A stretch of 64,000 nucleotides of DNA, taken from assembly GCF_038148855.1 (NCBI RefSeq), contig NZ_JBBVGR010000001.1:558001-622000 (forward strand), written 5' to 3'. Shown in pieces: positions 42,632-50,398 of the stretch (positions are counted from its first letter, which is position 1; each line of letters begins with the position of its first letter). The notes beneath the pieces are model-generated. The model saw only the letters and a list, made by a program, of their open reading frames with translations. It had not been told where the DNA came from and did no database searches. A program made the translations under genes and the position numbers. The stretch comes from Phycobacter sedimenti. GTDB taxonomy: Bacteria > Pseudomonadota > Alphaproteobacteria > Rhodobacterales > Rhodobacteraceae.

Positions 42632-43930
42632 TTACTCGGCCGCCATCGCGCCCATGCGGCCCGATTTCTGCGCCTTGATGCGGTCTTCGATTTCTTCGCG
42701 GAAGTTCTTGATCAGGCCCTGGATCGGCCAGGCGGCCGCATCGCCAAGGGCGCAGATGGTGTGGCCTTCGACCTGTTTGGTCACATCCCACAGCATGTCG
42801 ATCTCTTCCAACTCGGCCTCGCCTTTGACCAGGCGGTCCATGACGCGCATCATCCAGCCGGTGCCTTCGCGGCATGGGGTACACTGGCCGCAGCTTTCGT
42901 GCTTGTAGAATTTCGAAAGACGCCAGATCGCCTTGATGATATCGGTCTGCTTGTCCATGACAATCACCGCCGCCGTGCCAAGGCCCGAGCCCAGCTCGCC
43001 GCGCAGGTAGTCGAAATCCATGATCGCATCGCGCATGTTCTCACCGCGCACGCAGGGCACCGAAGAGCCGCCCGGGATCACCGCCAGGAGGTTGTCCCAG
43101 CCGCCGCGAATGCCACCGCAGTGCTTTTCGATCAGCTCTTCAAAGGGGATCGACATCGCCTCTTCGACGACGCAGGGATTGTTCACATGACCGGAGATCG
43201 CAAAGAGCTTGGTGCCCGCGTTGTTGGGACGGCCAAAGCCTGCGAACCACTCGGCGCCGCGGCGCAGGATGGTGGGCACAACGGCGATGGATTCCACGTT
43301 GTTCACCGTAGTCGGGCAGCCATAAAGACCCGCGCCCGCCGGGAACGGCGGCTTCATGCGGGGCATGCCCTTCTTGCCTTCAAGGCTTTCGATCAGGGCG
43401 GTTTCCTCACCGCAGATATAGGCGCCGGCACCGTGGTGCAGGAAGACGTCGAAGTCCCAGCCCGACCCGGCAGCGTTCTTGCCCAGAAGACCCTTGTCAT
43501 AGCATTCGTCGATGGCTGCCTGCAGCGCCTCACGCTCGCGAATGTACTCGCCGCGCAGGTAGATGTAGCAGGTGTGGGCGTTCATCGCGAAAGAGGCGAT
43601 CAGCGCGCCTTCGATAAGCGTATGCGGATCATGACGCATGATTTCGCGGTCTTTGCAGGTGCCGGGCTCGGATTCATCCGCGTTGATCACCAGATAGGCC
43701 GGGCGACCGTCGCTTTCCTTGGGCATGAAGGACCACTTGAGGCCGGTGGGAAAGCCCGCACCACCCCGGCCGCGCAGGCCGGAGTCCTTCATGGTCTGGA
43801 TGATCCAGTCCCGCCCCTTTTCGATCAGACCGGCGGTGCCATCCCAGTGGCCGCGCGCCTGAGCGCCTTTGAGCGTCCGCTCATGCATCCCGTACAGGTT
43901 GGTAAAGATCCGGTCCTGGTCCTTCAGCAT
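42632..43930 (-). CDS. nuoF: NADH-quinone oxidoreductase subunit F
   Basis: 432 residues. FMN/NADH-binding GRGGAGFPTGLKWSFMPK and the glycine-rich EETALIESLEGKKGMPRMKP. Cluster N3 is bound by ESCGQCTPCREGTGW plus a downstream Cys. The entry point for electrons from NADH. C-terminal part includes LGDAAAWPIQGLIKNF. Six nucleotides after the DUF5337-like gene. Confidence 0.97.
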   Translation of the reverse strand: MLKDQDRIFTNLYGMHERTLKGAQARGHWDGTAGLIEKGRDWIIQTMKDSGLRGRGGAGFPTGLKWSFMPKESDGRPAYLVINADESEPGTCKDREIMRHDPHTLIEGALIASFAMNAHTCYIYLRGEYIREREALQAAIDECYDKGLLGKNAAGSGWDFDVFLHHGAGAYICGEETALIESLEGKKGMPRMKPPFPAGAGLYGCPTTVNNVESIAVVPTILRRGAEWFAGFGRPNNAGTKLFAISGHVNNPCVVEEAMSIPFEELIEKHCGGIRGGWDNLLAVIPGGSSVPCVRGENMRDAIMDFDYLRGELGSGLGTAAVIVMDKQTDIIKAIWRLSKFYKHESCGQCTPCREGTGWMMRVMDRLVKGEAELEEIDMLWDVTKQVEGHTICALGDAAAWPIQGLIKNFREEIEDRIKAQKSGRMGAMAAE

Positions 43931-43936
43931 GTCTGC

Positions 43937-44164
43937 CTACCTTTGGTTGTCCTGACGCATGCGCCAGAGTTGAACGATGTTGACCCCTGCATAGATCATC
44001 CCCGCCAGCGCGAGGAAATCGAACAAAAGAGCGTAGCGGCCCGGCAATCCGATGGCCGGACCGATGAACAGGGTCAAAGCAAGCCAGGCCAGCATGGTTC
44101 CGGCAATCACAAGGGAGATATGGCGTCCCTTGGCAGCAATCGCTTTGTCCTTGTCCGTGCTCAT
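43937..44164 (-). CDS. DUF5337-like two-helix membrane protein between nuoE and nuoF
   Basis: 75 residues: a charged N-terminus (MSTDKDKAIAAKGRHISLVI), two transmembrane helices (approximately 15-36 and 42-66) and a short basic tail. This looks like the small DUF5337 protein I recall next to nuoE/nuoF in Rhodobacteraceae; the DUF number is from memory. Size and place suggest a membrane accessory or assembly factor, but no data here show that. Confidence 0.78.
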   Translation of the reverse strand: MSTDKDKAIAAKGRHISLVIAGTMLAWLALTLFIGPAIGLPGRYALLFDFLALAGMIYAGVNIVQLWRMRQDNQR

Positions 44165-44185
44165 TGGGTCCCAATGTCTGCTCCC

Positions 44186-44209
44186 CCGCCCCGATGATCA
44201 CTGGGGCGG
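44186..44209 (-). other. GC-rich hairpin between nuoE and the DUF5337-like gene
   Basis: 7-bp stem CCGCCCC / GGGGCGG with a 10-nt loop and no T-run, in the 53-nt gap between the two genes. It could mark an RNA-processing or stability point within the long nuo transcript. Confidence 0.4.
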
Positions 44210-44217
44210 AAGACGGG

Positions 44218-45393
44218 TTAATCTTCGTAGCGGCCGTCGTCTTTGGCCTTTTTGGCAAACTCGGTCTCTTCGCCCGATGCCAGTTGCGCCGCCTGGGCGA
44301 TCCAGCCGTCGCGTTCGATGCGGCCCTTGAACTTCAGGCGGCTGTCGACCCATGCGACTTCGGCCTCGGTCCATTTGGCGATCTGGTCAAAGTGGAAGAA
44401 GCCCAGCTCGTTCAGGGTTTGCTCCAGTTTGGGGCCGACACCTTTCAAGAGCTTCAGATCGTCCGCCTTGCCACCGCGAGCCTCTGTCAGAGTCTCTGGC
44501 GCTGCTTCTTCCGTCGCTTTGGCGGCTGCCCCTTCTGGCGATGCTGGCTCTGGCTTGGCTGCCTTTTTCACCGGTGCCTTTTTCGGGGCGGGCTTTGCCT
44601 CGGCGGCCTGTTTGGCAGCGGGTTTTGCAGCCTCGGGCGCCTTGGGCGGCTGACCTTCGGCAGCGCGGCCTGCAACCACACCATCCTTGTCAATCCAGGG
44701 TGTCAGGATCGGCACCTCATCGCCCTGAATGCGCTTGACGCTGTCGCCCAGATCCACGGCCAGCTGCACCGACGCGTTATACTGCGTCTTGCCGCTGTCG
44801 TATTCGGTGAGCGAGGTCAGGCCCGATTTCGGCTCTGCCGCGTAGCGACCATTCTGCGGACCCGGCACAACCGGTTGGCCTGCCGACAGATCATCCAGGA
44901 TCTTGGTGAAGCTTTCGGTGGTCAGGTCCTCGAAGTAATCCTTACCGATCTGCGCCATGGGCGCATTCGTGCAGGAGCCGAGGCACTCGACCTCTTCCCA
45001 GGTGAACTTGCCATCCGCAGACAGGGTAAAGGGCTTTGGCGCGATCTTTTCCTTGCAGACCGCGATCAGGTCTTCGGCGCCGCAGATCATGCAGGACGTG
45101 GTGCCACAGATCTGCACATGCGCCACCGAGCCCGTCGGCTGCAGCTGGAACATGAAGTAGAAAGAGGCCACCTCAAGCACGCGGATATAGGCCATGCCCA
45201 GCATGTCGGCGATATATTCGATCGCAGGCTTGCTGACCCAGCCTTCCTGCTCCTGCGCGCGCCACAGAAGCGGGATCACGGCAGAGGCCTGGCGCCCTTC
45301 GGGGTATTTGGTGATCTGCGCTTCGGCCCATTTCTGATTGTCGGGCGTAAAGGCAAAGCTATCGGGTTGTTCGGAATGCAGACGACGGAGCAT
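44218..45393 (-). CDS. nuoE: NADH-quinone oxidoreductase subunit E with C-terminal extension
   Basis: 391 residues, about twice the usual ~170. Residues 1-~200 are the 24-kDa subunit with the N1a 2Fe-2S ligands CGTTSC and CLGSC. Then comes an Ala/Pro/Lys-rich linker (~245-310). A helix-hairpin-helix-type module closes the protein (DDLKLLKGVGPKLEQTLNEL and ending in a Trp/Lys-rich segment). The extension is known from Rhodobacteraceae NuoE and may bind other protein or nucleic acid. The ATG overlaps the nuoD stop (TAATG). Confidence 0.95.
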   Translation of the reverse strand: MLRRLHSEQPDSFAFTPDNQKWAEAQITKYPEGRQASAVIPLLWRAQEQEGWVSKPAIEYIADMLGMAYIRVLEVASFYFMFQLQPTGSVAHVQICGTTSCMICGAEDLIAVCKEKIAPKPFTLSADGKFTWEEVECLGSCTNAPMAQIGKDYFEDLTTESFTKILDDLSAGQPVVPGPQNGRYAAEPKSGLTSLTEYDSGKTQYNASVQLAVDLGDSVKRIQGDEVPILTPWIDKDGVVAGRAAEGQPPKAPEAAKPAAKQAAEAKPAPKKAPVKKAAKPEPASPEGAAAKATEEAAPETLTEARGGKADDLKLLKGVGPKLEQTLNELGFFHFDQIAKWTEAEVAWVDSRLKFKGRIERDGWIAQAAQLASGEETEFAKKAKDDGRYED

Positions 45394-46610
45394 TAGCGGT
45401 CAATCTCTCCAAATACGACGTCCATGGTGCCGATGATGGCAGCCACGTCGGCAAGTTGGTGACCCTTGGCCACATGGTCCATGGCTTGCAGGTGCAGATA
45501 GCCCGGCGCGCGCAGCTTTGCGCGGTAGGGCTTGTTGCTCCCGTCCGCCACAAGGTAGACGCCGAATTCGCCCTTGGGCGCCTCGACGGCGGCGTAGACT
45601 TCGCCCGAGGGCACGTGGAAGCCTTCGGTGTACAGCTTGAAGTGGTGGATCAGGCTTTCCATCGAGGTTTTCATGTCGCCGCGTTTCGGCGGGGTCAGCT
45701 TGCCACGGGCCAGCACGTCGCCGGTGGCTTCGCGCAGCTTGTGGATGGCCTGACGGATGATCGACAGCGACTGGCGCATCTCTTCCATACGGACGAGGTA
45801 GCGATCATAGCAGTCACCGTTCTTGCCGACCGGGATCTGGAATTCGAATTCGTCGTAGCACTCATAGGGCTGCGCGCGACGCAGATCCCAGGCGAGGCCC
45901 GATCCGCGCACCATGACGCCAGAGAAGCCGTAATCCTGAATTTCCTGCTCGTTCACCACGCCAATGTCGCAGTTACGCTGCTTGAAGATCCGGTTTTCGG
46001 TCAAAAGCCCGTCGATATCCGCCAGAACCTTGGGGAATTCGATCGCCCATTCCTCGATATCGTCGATCAGCTCATCGGGCAGATCCTGATGCACGCCGCC
46101 GGGGCGGAAGTAGGCCGCGTGAAGGCGGGCACCACAGGCGCGCTCGTAGAAGATCATCAGCTTCTCGCGCTCTTCGAACCCCCACAGCGGCGGGGTCAGC
46201 GCGCCGACGTCCATCGCCTGCGTGGTGACGTTCAAGAGGTGGTTCAGGATGCGGCCGATTTCCGAGTAAAGCACCCGGATCAGCGAGGCACGGCGGGGCA
46301 CTTCGACACCGCAGAGCTTTTCAATCGCCAGACACCATGCATGTTCCTGGTTCATCGGCGCCACATAGTCGAGGCGGTCGAAGTAAGGCAGGTTCTGCAG
46401 ATAGGTGCGGCTTTCCATCAGCTTTTCGGTGCCGCGATGAAGCAGGCCGATGTGCGGATCGCAGCGCTCGACGATCTCACCGTCGAGTTCCAGCACCAGA
46501 CGCAGCACGCCGTGTGCGGCCGGGTGCTGCGGGCCGAAGTTGATGTTGAAGTTGCGGATCTTCTGCTCGCCCGTCAGGGCGTCATCGAAACCTTTGGAGC
46601 CGTCCATCAT
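45393..46610 (-). CDS. nuoD: NADH-quinone oxidoreductase subunit D
   Basis: 405 residues. 49-kDa subunit, related to [NiFe]-hydrogenase large subunits, forming the quinone site with NuoB. NFGPQHPAAHGVLRLVLELD contains the conserved His at the quinone headgroup site; RPGGVHQDLPDELIDDIEEW and the C-terminal VAAIIGTMDVVFGEIDR are typical. Four-nucleotide overlap with the small membrane-protein gene upstream. Confidence 0.97.
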   Translation of the reverse strand: MMDGSKGFDDALTGEQKIRNFNINFGPQHPAAHGVLRLVLELDGEIVERCDPHIGLLHRGTEKLMESRTYLQNLPYFDRLDYVAPMNQEHAWCLAIEKLCGVEVPRRASLIRVLYSEIGRILNHLLNVTTQAMDVGALTPPLWGFEEREKLMIFYERACGARLHAAYFRPGGVHQDLPDELIDDIEEWAIEFPKVLADIDGLLTENRIFKQRNCDIGVVNEQEIQDYGFSGVMVRGSGLAWDLRRAQPYECYDEFEFQIPVGKNGDCYDRYLVRMEEMRQSLSIIRQAIHKLREATGDVLARGKLTPPKRGDMKTSMESLIHHFKLYTEGFHVPSGEVYAAVEAPKGEFGVYLVADGSNKPYRAKLRAPGYLHLQAMDHVAKGHQLADVAAIIGTMDVVFGEIDR

Positions 46611-46813
46611 GCAAGACCTCCATCATTTACCGGTTTAGGGTCGCGCAAAGCCACCATCCAAATTGCCAGATAGGCAAAAAGGGGGAATGCGCAGAGAACC
46701 GCCGCGACGCGCGGTATCCCGTAGCGGGGAAGTATCCAGAAAAAGGGTAGCATCAATGCAAGACCCCACGCCAGCAGGGGGAGCAGCGTAAAAAGACCAG
46801 GCCCCATGGTCAC
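46607..46813 (-). CDS. Small two-helix membrane protein between nuoC and nuoD
   Basis: 68 residues from a GTG (46811-46813) overlapping the nuoC stop (GTGA), or 66 from the ATG at 46805-46807. Two hydrophobic helices (LFTLLPLLAWGLALMLPFFW, then VAAVLCAFPLFAYLAIWMVA), short loops and no enzymatic motif. Translationally coupled on both sides (ATGA with nuoD). I do not recognise the family. Confidence 0.65.
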   Translation of the reverse strand: MTMGPGLFTLLPLLAWGLALMLPFFWILPRYGIPRVAAVLCAFPLFAYLAIWMVALRDPKPVNDGGLA

Positions 46814-47415
46814 GCCCCCTCTTTCTCATCGCCGGGCAGGATGTATTCGGCACCCTCCCACGGGGACATGAAGTCAAACTGGCGGTATTCCTGCACCAGG
46901 CTTACGGGTTCGTAGACCACGCGCTTTTGCGCCTCGTCATAACGGACCTCGGTATAGCCGGTGGTCGGGAAGTCCTTGCGCAGCGGGTGGCCGCGGAACC
47001 CATAGTCGGTCAGGATACGGCGCAGGTCCGGGTGGCCGGTGAAGAGGATCCCGAACATGTCGAAGACCTCGCGCTCGAACCAGTTGGCCGAGGGGTGCAC
47101 ATCCACGATCGAGGGCACCATCTCGTCCTCGCGCACAGACACCCGCAGGCGGATGCGCTGGTTCTGGTACATCGACAGGAAGTGATAGACCACGTCGAAC
47201 CGCTTGGCCCGCTCGGGGTAGTCGACCGCGGTGATGTCCACCAGGGTGGAAAACTTGCAGGTCGCATCGGTGCGCAGAAACTCGACAAGGCCCGCGATGT
47301 TTGCGGGCGCCACGTCGACGTTCAGCTCATCATGGGTCACATCCCACGCGATAACGCAGTCGGGGCGCTTGGCCGCGATCTGGGATCCGAGTTCGTTCAG
47401 TGCTTCAGTCATCAT
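46810..47415 (-). CDS. nuoC: NADH-quinone oxidoreductase subunit C
   Basis: 201 residues, the 30-kDa subunit. Signature FEREVFDMFGILFTGHPDLR, followed by TDYGFRGHPLRKDFPTTGY. Structural subunit packed on NuoD in the peripheral arm; it is separate from NuoD here (fused in E. coli). Starts 20 nt downstream of nuoB. Confidence 0.97.
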   Translation of the reverse strand: MMTEALNELGSQIAAKRPDCVIAWDVTHDELNVDVAPANIAGLVEFLRTDATCKFSTLVDITAVDYPERAKRFDVVYHFLSMYQNQRIRLRVSVREDEMVPSIVDVHPSANWFEREVFDMFGILFTGHPDLRRILTDYGFRGHPLRKDFPTTGYTEVRYDEAQKRVVYEPVSLVQEYRQFDFMSPWEGAEYILPGDEKEGA

Positions 47416-47435
47416 AAATCTCCAACCAAAGCCGA

Positions 47436-47969
47436 TCAGCGGACCAGGGTGCCGGTGCGGCGGATCTTGCGTTGCAGCTGCATCAGACCATAGAGCAGCG
47501 CCTCTGCGGTCGGCGGGCAGCCGGGCACGTAGACGTCGACGGGCACGATGCGGTCACAGCCGCGCACAACCGAATAGCTGTAGTGGTAGTAGCCACCGCC
47601 ATTGGCGCAGGAACCCATCGAAATCACGTAACGCGGCTCGGGCATCTGGTCGTAGACCTTGCGCAAGGCCGGCGCCATCTTGTTGGTGAGCGTTCCCGCG
47701 ACGATCATCACGTCCGACTGGCGCGGAGAGGCGCGCGGCGCGATCCCGAACCGTTCGGCGTCATAGCGGGGCATCGAGGTATGCATCATCTCAACCGCGC
47801 AGCACGCCAGACCAAAGGTCATCCAGTGCAGGGACCCGGTGCGGGCCCAGTTGATGATATCCTCGGCCGAGGTCAGCAGGAAGCCTTTGTCCTGCAGTTC
47901 GGCGTTCAGGGCCTGGGTGACGACTTCCTTGTCGACGCCTGCCGTGTTGGGTCCGGTCATCACTCCCAT
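47436..47969 (-). CDS. nuoB: NADH-quinone oxidoreductase subunit B
   Basis: 177 residues from the ATG at 47967-47969, chosen for AAGAAGGGGG 7 nt upstream; an ATG three codons later overlaps the nuoA stop (TGATG). Ligands of the terminal cluster N2: tandem Cys in FGLACCAVEMMHT, then SMGSCANGGG and VPGCPPTAEALLYG. This is the direct electron donor to quinone. Confidence 0.96.
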   Translation of the reverse strand: MGVMTGPNTAGVDKEVVTQALNAELQDKGFLLTSAEDIINWARTGSLHWMTFGLACCAVEMMHTSMPRYDAERFGIAPRASPRQSDVMIVAGTLTNKMAPALRKVYDQMPEPRYVISMGSCANGGGYYHYSYSVVRGCDRIVPVDVYVPGCPPTAEALLYGLMQLQRKIRRTGTLVR

Positions 47970-48325
47970 TCCAGGGCCCCCTTCTTCCATTCATAGGCAA
48001 AGCCGGCTGTCAGCACGCCCAGGAACACCATCATCGACCAGAAGGCCGTATCGCTCAGATCCGCAAAGCCGACGGCCCAAGGGAACAGGAAGGCGATTTC
48101 CAGATCGAAGATAATGAAAAGAATCGACACCAGATAGAAACGCACGTCGAATTTCATACGGGCGTCATCGAACGCGTTGAAACCACATTCGTAGGCACTT
48201 ACTTTTTCAGGGTCGGGATTGCGCACGGCGAGCACGACAGCCGCCAGAATAAGGACAATTCCAAGGCCGATGGCGACGGCCAGAAACACCAGGATCGGGA
48301 GGTATTCCCGCAACATCTCTTCCAC
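47960..48325 (-). CDS. nuoA: NADH-quinone oxidoreductase subunit A
   Basis: 121 residues from the GTG at 48323-48325, 8 nt after AAAGGAGC; an ATG three codons later is possible. Three transmembrane helices and the conserved loop KVSAYECGFNAFDDARMKFD with its Cys near the quinone-site junction. First gene of the operon; its promoter lies in 48326-48430. Confidence 0.96.
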   Translation of the reverse strand: MEEMLREYLPILVFLAVAIGLGIVLILAAVVLAVRNPDPEKVSAYECGFNAFDDARMKFDVRFYLVSILFIIFDLEIAFLFPWAVGFADLSDTAFWSMMVFLGVLTAGFAYEWKKGALEWE

Positions 48326-48642
48326 GAGTGGCTCCTTTCCGCGCGCGCGGGTTCTCGCGCGCCGTCAATTGGCGTGTTGACTTGGGCCGTGTCTACTCCC
48401 CTGCCCCCCCACCGTCAACACAGGCATTTGGTTTGGATAAACCTTCCTTTAACAGCGCGGCGCGGGCACATCACATCGCCCGTCAAACGTATCAACATAT
48501 GCATATTTATACATATATTTCAAAAGATAAGCGCGCCCGAAATCCGGACGCGCCTGATAAAAACAGTTGGTCATACGATCGAGCGGAAGTCTTCCGCAAA
48601 GACCCCGCAAAAGAGGGGCAAAAGCGGCTTTGAAACCCGCGA
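48326..48642. other. Intergenic region upstream of nuoA, including an AT-rich island
   Basis: 317 nt between nuoA and the hydratase gene, both minus-strand, with no credible gene. Besides the candidate promoter at 48390-48418, there is a strikingly AT-rich tract at about 48490-48535 (AACATATGCATATTTATACA and following) in otherwise GC-rich DNA. It could be an UP element, curved DNA or a binding site for a nucleoid protein; no T-tracted terminator hairpin for the hydratase gene is evident here since that gene reads away from it. Confidence 0.5.
48390..48418 (-). promoter_or_regulatory. Candidate sigma-70-type promoter of the nuo operon
   Basis: On the minus strand TTGACG (48413-48418), 17-nt spacer, TAGACA (48390-48395), 65 nt upstream of the nuoA GTG. 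The -35 is a near match, the -10 only moderate. Confidence 0.4.
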
Positions 48643-49425
48643 TCAAGCCTGCCAGCTGGGCTTGCGCTTGTCGAAAAACGCGGCAATCCCCTCGGAGGCC
48701 TCACCGCCTTCCCAGCGCTCCACCAAGGCCTGGATCGTGTGATCGATTGTAGCGTCATCGAGGCGCGGCCCGAGGTCGCGGGTCAGTTTTTTCGCCGCCG
48801 CAACTGCGCCGGGGGCGCAGGCCATGTAGGGGGTAACCTCGGCCTCGACCGCATCAGCCAGTTGATCGGCCGGAACGATTCTCGCCAGAAGACCCAGATC
48901 CACGGCCTCGGCCGCATCAAAGAGGCGGGCCGACATGAAGACGCGGCGCGCGCGTGCTTCGCCCATGCGGGCAATCACATATGGGCCGATGGTGGCCGGG
49001 ATCAGGCCCAGTTTGGTCTCGGTCAGCCCCATCTTGAGGGTATCGACCCCAATCGCAACATCACAGACCGAGGCCATGCCAACGCCGCCACCGAATGCAT
49101 TACCCTGGATCGCCCCGATCAGCGGCTTGGGCAGCGTATTCAGCAGCATCAGCATTTCCGCCAGAACGCGCGCCTCTTTCGCGCGGGTTTCGGCATCAGC
49201 GGTCATCTGCGCCTGCATCCAGCCCAGATCCCCACCCGCGCAAAAGCTTTTGCCTGCACCGGTCAGCACCACGACCCGCACGCTGTCATCAGCAGCCAGA
49301 TCCTGCGCGGCCTGTTTCAGCTCGAGCAGCATCTCACCGGACATGGCGTTGTGTTTTTCAGGCCGGTTCAGGGTCAGCGTTGCGACGCCGCGCTCATCCG
49401 TTTCCAAAGTGATCGTATTGAACAT
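48643..49425 (-). CDS. liuC: Enoyl-CoA hydratase, probable methylglutaconyl-CoA hydratase
   Basis: 260 residues from the ATG at 49423-49425. Crotonase fold: LNRPEKHNAMSGEM, oxyanion-hole AGKSFCAGGDLGWMQ and GNAFGGGVGMASVCDVAI, with the catalytic Glu in the TETKLGLIPATIGPYV region. It is the last gene of the leucine-degradation cluster, 25 nt after liuE, so hydration of 3-methylglutaconyl-CoA to HMG-CoA is the likely reaction. The substrate is inferred from context; other short-chain enoyl-CoAs are possible. Confidence 0.85.
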   Translation of the reverse strand: MFNTITLETDERGVATLTLNRPEKHNAMSGEMLLELKQAAQDLAADDSVRVVVLTGAGKSFCAGGDLGWMQAQMTADAETRAKEARVLAEMLMLLNTLPKPLIGAIQGNAFGGGVGMASVCDVAIGVDTLKMGLTETKLGLIPATIGPYVIARMGEARARRVFMSARLFDAAEAVDLGLLARIVPADQLADAVEAEVTPYMACAPGAVAAAKKLTRDLGPRLDDATIDHTIQALVERWEGGEASEGIAAFFDKRKPSWQA

Positions 49426-49450
49426 CGTCTTGCTCTCTTTCCTGCTCCAG

Positions 49451-50311
49451 TCACACCGCCACGCCGCGCATGGCGCGGGCAAGTCCGGCGGCCTCATCCA
49501 GAACCCGTGCATCGAGCCCCGTGTCATATCCCAGCGCCGTCAGATGCGCATGCACCGTCTCTGTCGCCACATTGCCAGCCGCGCCCGGCGCATAGGGACA
49601 GCCGCCAAGCCCGCCTACGGCGGCATCGAACACCCGCACACCCTGCGCAAGCGAAGCGTCGATATTGGCAATCGCCCGTCCGGCGGTGTCGTGATAATGG
49701 CCGGCCAGTTTCTCAACCGGCACGCTGGCCTTAACCGCCTCAAGCATTTTGGTGATCGTTTCCGGCGTGCCCTGCCCGATGGTATCCCCCAGCGAGACCT
49801 CGTAGCAGCCCATTTCAAACAGGCGTTCGGCCACTTCCGCCACCTGTTCCGGCGGGGTCGCGCCATCATAGGGGCAGTCGGTCACACAGGAGACATAGCC
49901 GCGCACTGGAAGGCCGATCTGTTTCGCCGCCTCAAGGATCGGCAGGAAGCGCTCGATGCTTTCTTCGATCGTGGCGTTGATATTGGCCTTGGAAAACCCT
50001 TCGGACGCCGAGGCAAAGACGGCGATCTCATCCGCCTTTGCCGCCACTGCATCATCGTAACCGCGCATGTTCGGGGTCAGCGCGGCGTAAGAGACGCCCG
50101 GCGCGCGTTTGATGCCCGCCAGAACCTCACCACTGCCTGCCATCTGCGGCACCCATTTTGGAGAGACAAAACTGGCGACCTCGATCCGCCGGAACCCTGC
50201 CCGCGACAGGCAATCCACCAGGGCGATCTTTTCCGCAACGGGAATCGCCCGCTTTTCATTCTGAAGCCCGTCGCGCGGGCCCATCTCGAAGATTTCAACG
50301 CTTTGCGTCAT
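49451..50311 (-). CDS. liuE: Hydroxymethylglutaryl-CoA lyase
   Basis: 286 residues from the ATG at 50309-50311. DRE-TIM-like barrel: EMGPRDGLQNEKRAIPV holds the metal-binding Asp, SLGDTIGQG, and the active-site Cys is in VGGLGGCPYAPGAAGNVATE. It splits HMG-CoA to acetoacetate and acetyl-CoA, ending leucine catabolism. The last three residues show no peroxisomal or membrane tag. Located between liuD and liuC. Confidence 0.94.
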   Translation of the reverse strand: MTQSVEIFEMGPRDGLQNEKRAIPVAEKIALVDCLSRAGFRRIEVASFVSPKWVPQMAGSGEVLAGIKRAPGVSYAALTPNMRGYDDAVAAKADEIAVFASASEGFSKANINATIEESIERFLPILEAAKQIGLPVRGYVSCVTDCPYDGATPPEQVAEVAERLFEMGCYEVSLGDTIGQGTPETITKMLEAVKASVPVEKLAGHYHDTAGRAIANIDASLAQGVRVFDAAVGGLGGCPYAPGAAGNVATETVHAHLTALGYDTGLDARVLDEAAGLARAMRGVAV

Positions 50312-50398
50312 GGCGCACCCTCCCTTGGCGATCCGGCACCTCACCTGCCTTGCGCTGGCGACAGCCTGCCGCCAACGCCCTGTCTTTTCTACTTCTGA

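Noticed and set aside
48449..48646. Small minus-strand frames upstream of nuoA
   Set aside because: They cross the AT-rich island and the hydratase 3' end without any coding signal.
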